Origin: Syntrophaceae bacterium UBA2188
Lineage (GTDB): Bacteria; Desulfobacterota; BSN033; UBA1163
Direction: 5' to 3'
DNA: 46,730 nucleotides
NCBI GenBank assembly: GCA_002327985.1
Contig: DCVM01000113.1
Coordinates: 1 to 46,730, forward strand
Below are positions 24,575-32,313 of this stretch, in pieces; positions within the stretch are counted from its first letter, which is position 1; the number at the start of each line of letters is the position of its first letter. The notes below the pieces were generated by a model that was not told where the DNA came from, did no database searches, and was given only the letters and a program-made list of their open reading frames with translations. A program made the translations under genes and the position numbers.

Positions 24575-25486
24575 ATGAAAATCGTGATGATGGGTCCCGG
24601 AGCCATGGGGAGTCTCTTCGGAGGGCTCCTCACCCGCACGGGAGAAGAACTCTGGTTGGTGGGTTACCGAAAGGACCAGACCGAAACGATTTGTTCGGCA
24701 GGTCTCACCTTTGAAGAAAAAGGAACGTCGCAGATCATCCCGATGAATGCCACGCCGGATGTGACCTCTGTTGGAAAAGCTGACCTGGTGATCTTTTTTG
24801 TTAAAACCTATGATACCGAACGGGCGGTTTCAGATGCCCTGGTCCTTGAAAAGGAAGACACGATATTTCTCACCCTCCAGAATGGCCTTGGAAATGAAGA
24901 AGTGATGTGTAAGCAGATTGATCGAAAAAAGGTGATCTTGGGTATCACAGGCCATGGAGCGACATTACTCAAACCAGGCCATATTCGCCATGCCGGATGG
25001 GGGAAAACGTTAATTGGAGAATTGGATCACCAAATTACCGATCGGGTCACACAAATAGCCCAACTGTTTTGCAAGGCTGGAATTGAAACCGAAGTCTCCT
25101 CAAATATCCACGACAACGTGTGGGGAAAACTTTTAGTGAATGTAGGGATCAATGCCCTGACCGCTTTGACCGGATTTAAAAATGGTCAACTTTTGGATCA
25201 TCCAGAAACCTTAAGATTATTGGAGAAATTGGTGTCTGAGGCCGCAGAGGTCGCCCGAAGAAAAGGGATTCATATCGAGGAAAATCCGATTGACAAAGTA
25301 CAAAAGGTAGCCGAGGCAACCAGAGAAAACCGTTCTTCAATGGGTCAGGATTTTGATCATAGACGGAAAACTGAAATTGACGCCATCAATGGAGCGGTAC
25401 TGAGAGAAGCTCAATTCCTGGAGATCCCTGTTCCTTTTAATCAAGCGGTGACGGATTTGGTCAGAGCCATCGAGAAGAGCTTTTAA
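24575..25486 (+). CDS. panE: 2-dehydropantoate 2-reductase
   Basis: PanE reduces ketopantoate to pantoate with NADPH, in pantothenate and coenzyme A synthesis. The 303-aa protein begins with the Rossmann motif KIVMMGPGAMGSLFGGLL. It has the LTLQNGLGNEE segment, the catalytic-lysine region NVWGKLLVNVGINALTAL and the C-terminal GQDFDHRRKTEIDAINGAV motif typical of the family. ATG 24575 follows AAGGAAAAG. It lies 60 bp before panB, so both act in the same pathway. Confidence 0.94.
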   Translation: MKIVMMGPGAMGSLFGGLLTRTGEELWLVGYRKDQTETICSAGLTFEEKGTSQIIPMNATPDVTSVGKADLVIFFVKTYDTERAVSDALVLEKEDTIFLTLQNGLGNEEVMCKQIDRKKVILGITGHGATLLKPGHIRHAGWGKTLIGELDHQITDRVTQIAQLFCKAGIETEVSSNIHDNVWGKLLVNVGINALTALTGFKNGQLLDHPETLRLLEKLVSEAAEVARRKGIHIEENPIDKVQKVAEATRENRSSMGQDFDHRRKTEIDAINGAVLREAQFLEIPVPFNQAVTDLVRAIEKSF

Positions 25487-25545
25487 ATTCAAAATCCGAA
25501 TATTGAAACTCGAAACAAATTCAAATACCGTAGGAGGAGGTTAAT

Positions 25546-26382
25546 ATGGATCGTAAGAAAATCACTCCGTTGGATATTCAAGCTATGAAGAAAGAGGGAA
25601 GGAAGATTACCATGCTCACTGCTTATGATTATCCCATAGCCCTGCTCGAGGACCGGGCTGGGATCGATATCATCCTTGTGGGAGACTCCGTGGGGATGAC
25701 CGTACTGGGTTATCAAAACACCCTTCCTGTGACGATGGATGAAATGATTCACCACACCAAAGCCGTGACCCGCGGGGCAAAATATGCTCTCATCATTGGG
25801 GATATGCCCTTTATGTCCTATAACACTTCTGAGAGAGATGCCATTCTCAATGCCGGCCGATTCATGAAAGAGGCAAGAGCCGATGCCATTAAGCTGGAAG
25901 GAGGCGCCAGTGTTAAGGATATTGCAAAGGCGATCATTAAGGCCGGCATTCCGGTGATGGGCCATATCGGGCTAACACCTCAAACCATTTCGATGCTCGG
26001 AGGCTTTAAGGTTCAGGGCAAGGATGCAGAGGCAGCCCAGAAGCTTATTGATGACGCTCTACTGCTCGAAGATATAGGTTCCTTCTGTGTGGTCCTGGAA
26101 GCCATCCCGGCTCCGATTGCAAAGAGGATTACAGAGCGCCTGGCCATTCCAACGATTGGAATTGGCGCAGGCGTTGATTGCGATGGGCAGGTCTTGGTGG
26201 TCCACGATATGCTTGGACTTTTTGATCGCTTCACCCCCAAATTTGCCAAACGATATGTTAATCTGAGTGAACTGATGCTGAAAGCCTTCGAATCATACCG
26301 AGAGGAAGTGTCGAAAGGAACCTTCCCAACAGACCAGCACAGTTTTCATATTGATGAGAAGGAACTCAGCAAGATCAAATGA
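25546..26382 (+). CDS. panB: 3-methyl-2-oxobutanoate hydroxymethyltransferase
   Basis: PanB adds a hydroxymethyl group from 5,10-methylene-tetrahydrofolate to ketoisovalerate, giving ketopantoate, the substrate of the upstream panE product. The 278-aa length is normal. Family segments are MLTAYDYPIALL, ILVGDSVGMTVLGY, the Mg-binding Asp and Glu regions, GHIGLTPQ, and IGIGAGVDCDGQVLVVHDMLG (about residues 203-223). A very good ribosome site (AGGAGGAGG) precedes ATG 25546. Confidence 0.96.
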   Translation: MDRKKITPLDIQAMKKEGRKITMLTAYDYPIALLEDRAGIDIILVGDSVGMTVLGYQNTLPVTMDEMIHHTKAVTRGAKYALIIGDMPFMSYNTSERDAILNAGRFMKEARADAIKLEGGASVKDIAKAIIKAGIPVMGHIGLTPQTISMLGGFKVQGKDAEAAQKLIDDALLLEDIGSFCVVLEAIPAPIAKRITERLAIPTIGIGAGVDCDGQVLVVHDMLGLFDRFTPKFAKRYVNLSELMLKAFESYREEVSKGTFPTDQHSFHIDEKELSKIK

Positions 26383-26402
26383 AAATGTCCGATTTTTTAA
26401 GC

Positions 26403-26429
26403 TTGAAATCAAATGAGGTTTGGTATAAC
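26403..26429 (+). promoter_or_regulatory. Candidate extended -10 promoter before the Lrp-like domain gene
   Basis: TTGAAA at 26403-26408 and TGG-TATAAC ending at 26429, spacer 15 bp, with the extended -10 TG. Placed 24 bp before the start of the small gene, within the panB-downstream gap. Confidence 0.35.
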
Positions 26430-26453
26430 CTTCTCTCAGAAGGAGGTGATCGT

Positions 26454-26687
26454 ATGCCGATTTCAGCGTATGTTTTTATTGAGTGTACGGCGGGGGCTGC
26501 CAGGGATGTGGCCAAGGAAGCCTCGAAAATTCAAGGAGTGAAGCGAGCGAATGCCACGACAGGGCCTTACGACGTCATCGTTCTGGTGGAGGCTCCGGAC
26601 ATTAATATCCTTGGCGATTTCATCGTCACCAAACTTCAGGGCCTTTCAGGGGTACTGAGGACTCAGACCAATGTGATTGTGGATTGA
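26454..26687 (+). CDS. Stand-alone Lrp/AsnC ligand-binding (RAM) domain protein
   Basis: The 77-aa protein corresponds to the C-terminal effector-binding domain of Lrp/AsnC regulators (AYVFIECTAGAARDVAKE, then GPYDVIVLVEAPD) and has no helix-turn-helix. Such proteins form decamers and bind amino acids; many Lrp-like single-domain proteins have no proven role. ATG 26454 is chosen over the frame start at 26379 because a perfect AGGAGGTGAT lies just upstream and the longer leader is unrelated sequence. It follows panB. Confidence 0.88.
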   Translation: MPISAYVFIECTAGAARDVAKEASKIQGVKRANATTGPYDVIVLVEAPDINILGDFIVTKLQGLSGVLRTQTNVIVD

Positions 26688-26703
26688 GAGGCTTTGTCGG
26701 ATC

Positions 26704-26763
26704 AGCCCTAAAGGGTTGAGTTACAGAACTACGTAAGGACTGTAACTCAAGGCTTTAGCCTTG
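26704..26763. repeat. Palindromic element with 11-bp perfect stem
   Basis: TTGAGTTACAG (26716-26726) pairs perfectly with CTGTAACTCAA (26740-26750). Beyond a 2-bp mismatch, CTAAAG (about 26708-26713) pairs with CTTTAG (26753-26758). It has no T-tract and looks like a dispersed palindromic repeat, though it may also protect the upstream transcript end. Confidence 0.7.
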
Positions 26764-26791
26764 ATGATTGAAAGAGAAAGGAGGGGAGATC

Positions 26792-26884
26792 ATGGGGAGC
26801 GTAGTCAAGAAACGCCGAAAGAAAATGCGCAAACACAAACACAAAAAGCAACTCGATCGGGATCGTCATAAGAAAAAGAAATAA
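26792..26884 (+). CDS. 30-aa very basic AURKAIP1/COX24-domain (bS22-like) peptide
   Basis: This short gene encodes 30 residues starting MGSVVKKRRKKMRKHKHKK and ending in Lys. It contains 19 Lys or Arg residues and 3 His. The start matches the bacterial AURKAIP1/COX24 (DUF1713) family, related to a mitochondrial small-subunit ribosomal protein and to tiny bacterial ribosomal proteins. ATG 26792 has AAAGGAGGGGAG 3 bp upstream, an excellent ribosome site for so small a gene. A role in the ribosome is expected from family knowledge. The protease gene starts 9 bp after the stop. Confidence 0.82.
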   Translation: MGSVVKKRRKKMRKHKHKKQLDRDRHKKKK

Positions 26885-26893
26885 TCCTTTTTC

Positions 26894-27712
26894 ATGCGAA
26901 GATATAACATCCATATTATCCTCTTCATTTTGACAGTGGCCTCCACGTGGATCGTTGGAGGCCCTGCCTATTCTTTTGCGATTATCCTCATCCTCCTCGG
27001 TCACGAAATGGGCCATTATTTGGTGTCGCGGAGCTACGGGATTAAAGCGACGTTACCCTTTTTTTTACCTTTCCCTCTCCCCCCCTTCGGGACTTTCGGT
27101 GCAGTGATTCGCATGGAAAGCACCGTCTCTTCTCGAAAGGCACTTTTCGACACCGGGGTAGCCGGACCTCTTATCAGTCTTTTGCTCAGCATTCCTGCGA
27201 TTGTGATCGGTCTAAAACTCTCTAAGGTGATCCCTGTTTCACATATTAAAGACGGGATGATTCCCCTGGGAGACCCTCTCCTCTTTAAATTCCTCCAGCG
27301 TTTGGTGATGGGTGAGTTTCAGGAAGGTTATGATATTCTCATCCACCCCATTGGATTCGCTGGATGGGTTGGCCTTTTTGTAACTGCCTTGAACCTTCTT
27401 CCCGTTGGACAATTAGATGGCGGGCATATTGCCTATGCTCTCTTTGGAAGAAGGAGTCGGACCATCTATCTCATCGCTATTGCTGTGATGGCCTTTATCA
27501 CTGTATTTTACAACCCAGGATGGTTCCTTCTTCTCATCCTCATCATCCTCTTCGGCTTTCGGCATCCACCTCCCATGGATGACATCACACCCCTTGATGG
27601 AAAGAGAAAACTTATTGGAGCACTTATCTTTATTGCCTTTCTTATTTCTTTCACCCCTGCCCCATTTCCTGAATACCTTGAGGAGATGAAACAACTTTTC
27701 AGTTGGTCCTAA
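26894..27712 (+). CDS. Site-2 protease family (M50) membrane metalloprotease
   Basis: The 272-aa protein is an intramembrane zinc protease. The zinc motif HEMGH (HExxH) is in a membrane helix near residues 37-41. The second motif, LPVGQLDGGHIAYAL, holds the third zinc ligand Asp. At least six hydrophobic segments are visible. Family members cut membrane-bound anti-sigma factors or signal peptides; the substrate is unknown. It has no PDZ domain. There is no clear ribosome site before ATG 26894, which follows the 30-aa gene by 9 bp, so translation may be coupled. Confidence 0.9.
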   Translation: MRRYNIHIILFILTVASTWIVGGPAYSFAIILILLGHEMGHYLVSRSYGIKATLPFFLPFPLPPFGTFGAVIRMESTVSSRKALFDTGVAGPLISLLLSIPAIVIGLKLSKVIPVSHIKDGMIPLGDPLLFKFLQRLVMGEFQEGYDILIHPIGFAGWVGLFVTALNLLPVGQLDGGHIAYALFGRRSRTIYLIAIAVMAFITVFYNPGWFLLLILIILFGFRHPPPMDDITPLDGKRKLIGALIFIAFLISFTPAPFPEYLEEMKQLFSWS

Positions 27713-27803
27713 GGTAAGTAAGTTAGGAATGGAGGATTAGGGATCGGAAAATCCACCAAAAGCAGGCAGGCGGGGAGGAAGAATCCGTTGGATAAAAAAT
27801 ATC

Positions 27804-27854
27804 TTGACAAACTATTTAAATTTTGTAAAACTTAATTTGAAAAGACAAACTATT
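27804..27854 (+). promoter_or_regulatory. Promoter and direct-repeat operator of the AbrB-PIN pair
   Basis: TTGACA (27804-27809) and TAAAAC (27826-27831), spacer 16 bp, form a promoter. An exact 11-bp direct repeat GACAAACTATT occurs at 27806-27816 and 27844-27854, overlapping the -35 and lying past the -10. AbrB-type antitoxins bind their own promoters, so the repeat is a likely autoregulatory site (inference). Confidence 0.5.
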
Positions 27855-27871
27855 AATATGGAGGTAAAACA

Positions 27872-28162
27872 ATGCCTATTGCTACCTTATCATCGAAAGG
27901 GCAGTTGGTCATCCCCAAAGAGATAAGAGAAGCCCTGGGCGTGAAACCAGGGCAGAGGGTCTTTTTTAAAATAGTGAAAGATCATCTTGTAGAGATAGCC
28001 CCTCTGCCGGAAGATCCAGTAAGGCATTTTTGTGGCATTTTTAAGAAAGGATCTTCATTGACTGGAGCCTTGCTGAAAGAACGGGGGGAGGATAAAAAGC
28101 GTGAAGAAAAAAAGCTTAATCGATTCTTTTGCACTTCTCGCGTATCTAAAACAGGAAAGTAA
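27872..28162 (+). CDS. AbrB/MazE-type antitoxin of a PIN toxin pair
   Basis: The 96-aa protein starts with the SpoVT-AbrB swapped-hairpin domain (IATLSSKGQLVIPKEIREALGV as family signature, residues 3-24). It has a basic C-terminal tail that would bind the toxin. GGAGG at 27860-27864 gives a good start. Its frame overlaps the toxin gene by 62 nt, far longer than the usual 1-8 nt. The last 20 residues are thus encoded over the toxin N-terminus and may be a readthrough extension caused by a small deletion or shift. Neutralises the downstream PIN protein. Confidence 0.87.
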   Translation: MPIATLSSKGQLVIPKEIREALGVKPGQRVFFKIVKDHLVEIAPLPEDPVRHFCGIFKKGSSLTGALLKERGEDKKREEKKLNRFFCTSRVSKTGK

Positions 28163-28496
28163 CTACCAAAAAGTGAAGGATTTCCTGTCATCAAAGGAAA
28201 CCCATCTCTTGATGAATGATATTAATATTGGGGAGACCTTTTATATCCTTGCAAGGGAGCGAGGGTTAAACCAGGCCGAATACTTCATCAACGCTATCCT
28301 CCCCAATCTCCCTATAACCAAAATCGGGAATACACTTACAGAAGTGATCGATGCAGCCAAAATCAAGGCTCAATATCCCATCTCTTATGCTGATTGTTTT
28401 GCTGTCGCAACCGCTATTCGTGAAAGGGCTGTCATTATTACGGGAGACCCTGATTTCAAACATGTGGAAAAGATTGTAGAGATCGACTGGCTCTGA
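28101..28496 (+). CDS. PIN-domain ribonuclease toxin (VapC-like)
   Basis: The 131-aa protein has the PIN layout: first acidic residue in LIDSFALLAYL, middle Glu in NIGETFYIL, and the C-terminal SYADCFAVATAI and ITGDPDF acidic clusters. VapC toxins cut RNA, often tRNA or rRNA. The start is GTG 28101 behind GGGGAGG. It overlaps the AbrB antitoxin gene by 62 nt and ends before a gap to the convergent polX. Confidence 0.88.
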   Translation: MKKKSLIDSFALLAYLKQESNYQKVKDFLSSKETHLLMNDINIGETFYILARERGLNQAEYFINAILPNLPITKIGNTLTEVIDAAKIKAQYPISYADCFAVATAIRERAVIITGDPDFKHVEKIVEIDWL

Positions 28497-28589
28497 GCAG
28501 CTTTAGCTTAAGGTTGGGGTTATGACAATTTAAATGTTCATTAGGTAACTTGTTAGAAATTTTTTTCACCCCATCTCCCTATCACCCTA

Positions 28590-30314
28590 TCATCCTTTCT
28601 CCCTATTGCTATGGCACCACTCCAGAATTTCTTTGAAGGAAAGAGTATTGAGGACATCGTGGGTTTCGAGCCATCCCCTTCTTGCCACCGCCACTCCAAG
28701 ACTCATCATCCACATCTGGTCCAAACGGTGGGAATCCGTTCCAATGGCTACCTGGATTCCTACCTCCTTTGCTTTCCGGCAATGGATGTCATCTAAATCA
28801 AGGCGTTCAAAGTAGGCGTTGATCTCCAATGCCTTCCCATATTTCTTGGCGGCCTGCATCAACTCCTCGATTTCAACTTCATAAGGGTCCCTTGCCCCTA
28901 AAAGCCTGCCAGAGGGGTGGGCCAAGATATGGAGATAAGGATTTTCCAATGCTCGAATGATTCTTTTGGTCATCTTTTCCCTATCCTGTTTAAATCCGCT
29001 ATGGATCGCCGCCACAACAACGTCAAGCTTCTCCAATAACTTTTCGGACAGGTCTAATTTTCCATCCGCAAGGATATCGACTTCACTCCCTTTTAGAATT
29101 TGAAAACCCTTTAACTTCTCATTGACGCGATCGATTTCCTCTATCTGTTTCATGAGCCTTGATTCATCGAGCCCATGGGCAATCTTGAGGGATTTCGTGT
29201 GATCGCAGATCGCAACATATTGATATCCCCTCCCTTGAGCCGCTCTCGCAATCTCTTCAATAGTAGACGTGCCATCGCTCCATTTGGAGTGGACGTGAAG
29301 GTCGCCCTTGACCTCAGGTTCTTGGATCAGTTTTGGAAGTTTTCCTTTCTGGGCCGCCTCAATCTCCCCACGGTCTTCACGAAGTTCGGGCTCAATCCAA
29401 TCCATTCCCAGAGAGCGATAAATATCCCTTTCCTCTTTTCCTGCGATCTTCTTCTTTCCCTTAAATACCCCGTATTCATTGATCTTGATCCCTTTGGCTT
29501 TAGCAATCCCTCTGAGATGAATGTTGTGTCCCTTCGATCCGGTGAAATATTGAAGGGCAGCTCCATAGGAATCTTCTTCGACCACACGAAGGTCAATCTG
29601 CGTTCCTCCTTCCACAATAACAGAGGCTTTAGTCTCTCCTGAGGCTAAGACCTCTTTGACCTCTGGGAGATGCGTGAAGGCCTGGACCATCTTTTCTTTA
29701 TTCGGTCCGGTCGCTAAGATGTCAATGTCTCCGATATGCTCTTTCATCCTCCGGAGGGAACCTGCCCATTCAATCTTTTTTGATCCTGTCTTCTGTCTCA
29801 ATGTTTCAACAATTCGTTTTGCGATGGGAAAAGCCACACCTAAATTCATTCTGCCTTGACTCTGTTTAAGGAGTTGGATTCCCCGTTTGATGTTTTCAAT
29901 CTTTTTCTCCCCTATCCCAAAGAGTCCCATCAGGGAACCATCTTCCATTGCCTTTTCCAACTGAGCAATGTTACTGATCCCTTTCTCCTTATGAAGCATC
30001 GAAAGGGTCTTGGGTCCCATCCCTGGGATATCCATGATAGCAATCAATTCATCCGACACCCCTTTTCTGGCCTCTTCAAATTTTGAGACCTTTCCTGTCT
30101 TGAGATATTCCACAATCTTCTGAGCTAAACCCTCACCAATCCCAGGAATGTTCTTGAGTTCTCCTTGCTCAGCAATCTGTTCGATCTCTTGCGTAAGGTC
30201 TCCAATAATCCGAGATGCCTTTCGGTAGGCACTGATCTTGAAAGGATTCTCACCTTTAAATTCCAGGATGTCTGCCATCTTTTCAAAGAGATCAGCCACC
30301 TCTTTGTTCTTCAT
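28590..30314 (-). CDS. polX: DNA polymerase X family with PHP domain (PolX)
   Basis: The 574-aa protein fuses a pol-beta-like polymerase to a PHP phosphoesterase. The N-terminus has helix-hairpin-helix motifs (LKNIPGIGEGLAQKI and IMDIPGMGPKTLSML), then the nucleotidyltransferase site GDIDIL. From about residue 337 the PHP domain starts with GDLHVHSKWSDGT and CDHTKSLKIAHGL, Mn/Zn ligands for 3'-5' exonuclease activity. Bacterial PolX works in gap filling during base-excision repair. ATG at 30314. The final residues NREKG are encoded by a ccctat-rich repeat at 28560-28610, so the end may be extended. Convergent with the AbrB-PIN pair. Confidence 0.93.
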   Translation of the reverse strand: MKNKEVADLFEKMADILEFKGENPFKISAYRKASRIIGDLTQEIEQIAEQGELKNIPGIGEGLAQKIVEYLKTGKVSKFEEARKGVSDELIAIMDIPGMGPKTLSMLHKEKGISNIAQLEKAMEDGSLMGLFGIGEKKIENIKRGIQLLKQSQGRMNLGVAFPIAKRIVETLRQKTGSKKIEWAGSLRRMKEHIGDIDILATGPNKEKMVQAFTHLPEVKEVLASGETKASVIVEGGTQIDLRVVEEDSYGAALQYFTGSKGHNIHLRGIAKAKGIKINEYGVFKGKKKIAGKEERDIYRSLGMDWIEPELREDRGEIEAAQKGKLPKLIQEPEVKGDLHVHSKWSDGTSTIEEIARAAQGRGYQYVAICDHTKSLKIAHGLDESRLMKQIEEIDRVNEKLKGFQILKGSEVDILADGKLDLSEKLLEKLDVVVAAIHSGFKQDREKMTKRIIRALENPYLHILAHPSGRLLGARDPYEVEIEELMQAAKKYGKALEINAYFERLDLDDIHCRKAKEVGIQVAIGTDSHRLDQMWMMSLGVAVARRGWLETHDVLNTLSFKEILEWCHSNREKG

Positions 30315-30347
30315 CCTTAGGCTCCCACATATTTCTTACACGTTGCG

Positions 30348-31244
30348 CTATGCCCTATGCTTTTTATTCCCACATTGGAGATAGTGTTTGAAGCAGATCT
30401 GAAAATTTTCAACCACATCTTTTTTGCTGTTGACAATAAAGATGCGATTCTGAATATGGAAGAGCTCCTCAATCACCCTCTCCACAGGATAGAGGGTCTC
30501 CGATTCCCTCCCATATCTCTTTTCCATTTCCCCTTCAAACATCACGACGAGTTTATCCTTCATCCTCAACTGCGTGTCATTAAAGAGAAAAGCCAGGTCG
30601 GGCAGGACGTCGTCCATTCTGGAGAAAAAGGTAGAAATCTCGTTTTGCTCAATTCCTTTTGGAGGGGAGGATTTGGCCTCCACATAGACCAATCTTTGGT
30701 TCCAGGAAGAAATCACATCATAATCGCCGCCAGAAGGAGTGTTCTTTACGCTGACTCCATAGATGGCAGGAGAGGCAAATTCCCTTTTAAACATCTCCGC
30801 GATGAACCACTCCAGGGTGGGTCCAAAACTGTAAAGCGGGGAAACCCGGGTTCGATAACTATTCCTTCCCTTTTTTACGATCACTCCCATTTCACAAAGC
30901 AGGTCGCAATATCCTTGAACCACCTTGGAAGAACAGTAGTGGGTTAAGTCCCCGATGCTAAACCGATCCTGGTATTTAATAATATCCCTTAAAACGAGAC
31001 GAAAAGAGTATTTCTTCATCATCTCGTAAAATCGAGTTTTGTAAAAAGGGGGAATATCCGGAGGAAAGAAAAGACGGTCAGTGGGATTCTTTCGGAATAC
31101 TCTGACCCCTCTCATCCTGAGCATTTTCTCCACTGGAGAGGGGTCTTCTATCGAAGCAGTTCTGATGGATTCAATCTCTGTGGTGAGGGATTGAACCTTC
31201 TTTTTGAGGGATCGAATTTCTCGAAGGGCCTCCTGTATTTTCAC
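30348..31244 (-). CDS. PD-(D/E)XK nuclease-like protein with N-terminal coiled coil
   Basis: This 298-aa protein begins with a coiled coil (REIRSLKKKVQSLTTEIESI, residues about 9-28). A winged-helix-like middle follows (DRFSIGDLTHYCSSKVVQGY). The C-terminal domain has GGDYDVI, then 9 residues to YVEAKS, the Asp and Glu-x-Lys pattern of PD-(D/E)XK nucleases. This is a motif reading, not a known family for me. The GTG start at 31244 abuts the TAA of the upstream radical SAM gene with no gap, so the two are translated together. Target unknown; it could be a DNA-repair or restriction-like nuclease, or a nuclease-fold protein without activity. Confidence 0.68.
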   Translation of the reverse strand: MKIQEALREIRSLKKKVQSLTTEIESIRTASIEDPSPVEKMLRMRGVRVFRKNPTDRLFFPPDIPPFYKTRFYEMMKKYSFRLVLRDIIKYQDRFSIGDLTHYCSSKVVQGYCDLLCEMGVIVKKGRNSYRTRVSPLYSFGPTLEWFIAEMFKREFASPAIYGVSVKNTPSGGDYDVISSWNQRLVYVEAKSSPPKGIEQNEISTFFSRMDDVLPDLAFLFNDTQLRMKDKLVVMFEGEMEKRYGRESETLYPVERVIEELFHIQNRIFIVNSKKDVVENFQICFKHYLQCGNKKHRA

Positions 31245-32150
31245 TTAAAAACCTCGATAGAGACGGTAGTGCTTCGCCCACTGAATCGCTTCCAGATATT
31301 CTTGGTGAGTGATCCGACGATTGATCTCAGGATAGTCATGGGCTTGGTATTCAGGCCGATATTGATCCATGATGTTGACATAGGAGTGAACAGAGATCTC
31401 CTCAGCAATGAACCTGAGAACCGCTTCCGAAGAAGTCACCTTATTGGGCATGACCAAGTGTCTGATCAAGAGCCCTCTCTCGGCAATCCCGTTAGCATTG
31501 ATGGCAAGGTCTCCAACCTGACCGTGCATCTCTTTAAGAACCCCCTTGATCACCTCTGGGTAGTCCGGAGCGTTGGAGAATCGCTTTGCATATTTCTCAT
31601 CCATATATTTTGCATCGGGCATATAGATATCGACGATCCCTTGCAGGAGTCGAATCACCTCAATCGACTCATATCCGGAACAATTATAGACAATGGGAAG
31701 CCGAAGTCCTTTCTCAACGGCTTCGGGGAGAGAGGCGACAATCTGAGGAACATAGTGGGTGGGGGTAACGAAGTTGATATTGTGGCAACCCAATTCCTGG
31801 AGTCTCACCATGATATGCGCCATGTCAGAGAAGGTAGTGCGCTCCCCGCTCTCAAGATGACTGATGTCGTAATTTTGGCAGAAAATGCACCGGAGGTTGC
31901 AATGGGTGAGAAAGATGGTCCCTGAACCGTGATACCCAACCAGAGGGGGCTCCTCCCCAAAATGGGGAAAGGCATTTGATACCATGAGTTCTGCCCCGGC
32001 CTGACAAACACCAACCTCTCCATTGAGGCGATTGACCCGACACTCCCTTGGGCATAGCCGACATTCTCTGATGAACTCCTTTAGGAGATGAATCCTGTTG
32101 TTGAGTTCCCCTTTTTCATAGAGATTGATATAAGAAGGAACAAAAGCCAT
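31245..32150 (-). CDS. Radical SAM protein of the PflX (pyruvate formate-lyase activase-like) type
   Basis: The 301-aa protein has the radical SAM motif C-x3-C-x2-C in CNLRCIFCQNYDIS. Before it is a cysteine-rich N-terminal region (CRLCPRECRVNR, then GVCQAG). Such PflX-like proteins are annotated as putative pyruvate formate-lyase activating enzymes, but no glycyl-radical partner is next to this gene, and the true substrate is unknown. Segments ISHLESG and MPDAKYMDEK are typical of the group. ATG 32150. Its stop is directly followed by the GTG of the nuclease-like gene. Confidence 0.85.
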   Translation of the reverse strand: MAFVPSYINLYEKGELNNRIHLLKEFIRECRLCPRECRVNRLNGEVGVCQAGAELMVSNAFPHFGEEPPLVGYHGSGTIFLTHCNLRCIFCQNYDISHLESGERTTFSDMAHIMVRLQELGCHNINFVTPTHYVPQIVASLPEAVEKGLRLPIVYNCSGYESIEVIRLLQGIVDIYMPDAKYMDEKYAKRFSNAPDYPEVIKGVLKEMHGQVGDLAINANGIAERGLLIRHLVMPNKVTSSEAVLRFIAEEISVHSYVNIMDQYRPEYQAHDYPEINRRITHQEYLEAIQWAKHYRLYRGF

Positions 32151-32242
32151 ATCAATACCAATCTTTGAGAAGTTCCCGTTTTTTAATATAAATTACCACA
32201 AAATATTCAGGAATTCTATTATAGAAGGGGCTGAACCAAAGA

Positions 32243-32305
32243 AAAGGGGGGGATTCCTGCCTTACAGTAGGCCTGGCTGCAATAGGCACCAAGGAATCCC
32301 CCTTT
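32243..32305 (-). terminator. Terminator-like hairpin after the lytic transglycosylase gene
   Basis: GGGGGATTCC (32248-32257) pairs exactly with GGAATCCCCC (32293-32302). The inner 35 nt hold further complementarity (GCCT and AGGC). Read on the minus strand the stem is followed by CCTTTTCTTT, a terminator tail for the gene ending at 32314. It also has the form of a dispersed palindromic repeat. Confidence 0.6.
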
Positions 32306-32313
32306 ATTTCAAT

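Noticed and set aside
28560..28612. CCCTAT-rich short repeats considered as a CRISPR-like array
   Set aside because: Units are 8-9 nt, irregular and without unique spacers; simple slippage repeat.
30357..30947. Plus-strand 196-aa frame opposite the nuclease-like gene
   Set aside because: Mirror of a coding strand; composition and lack of a start signal mark it as a shadow.
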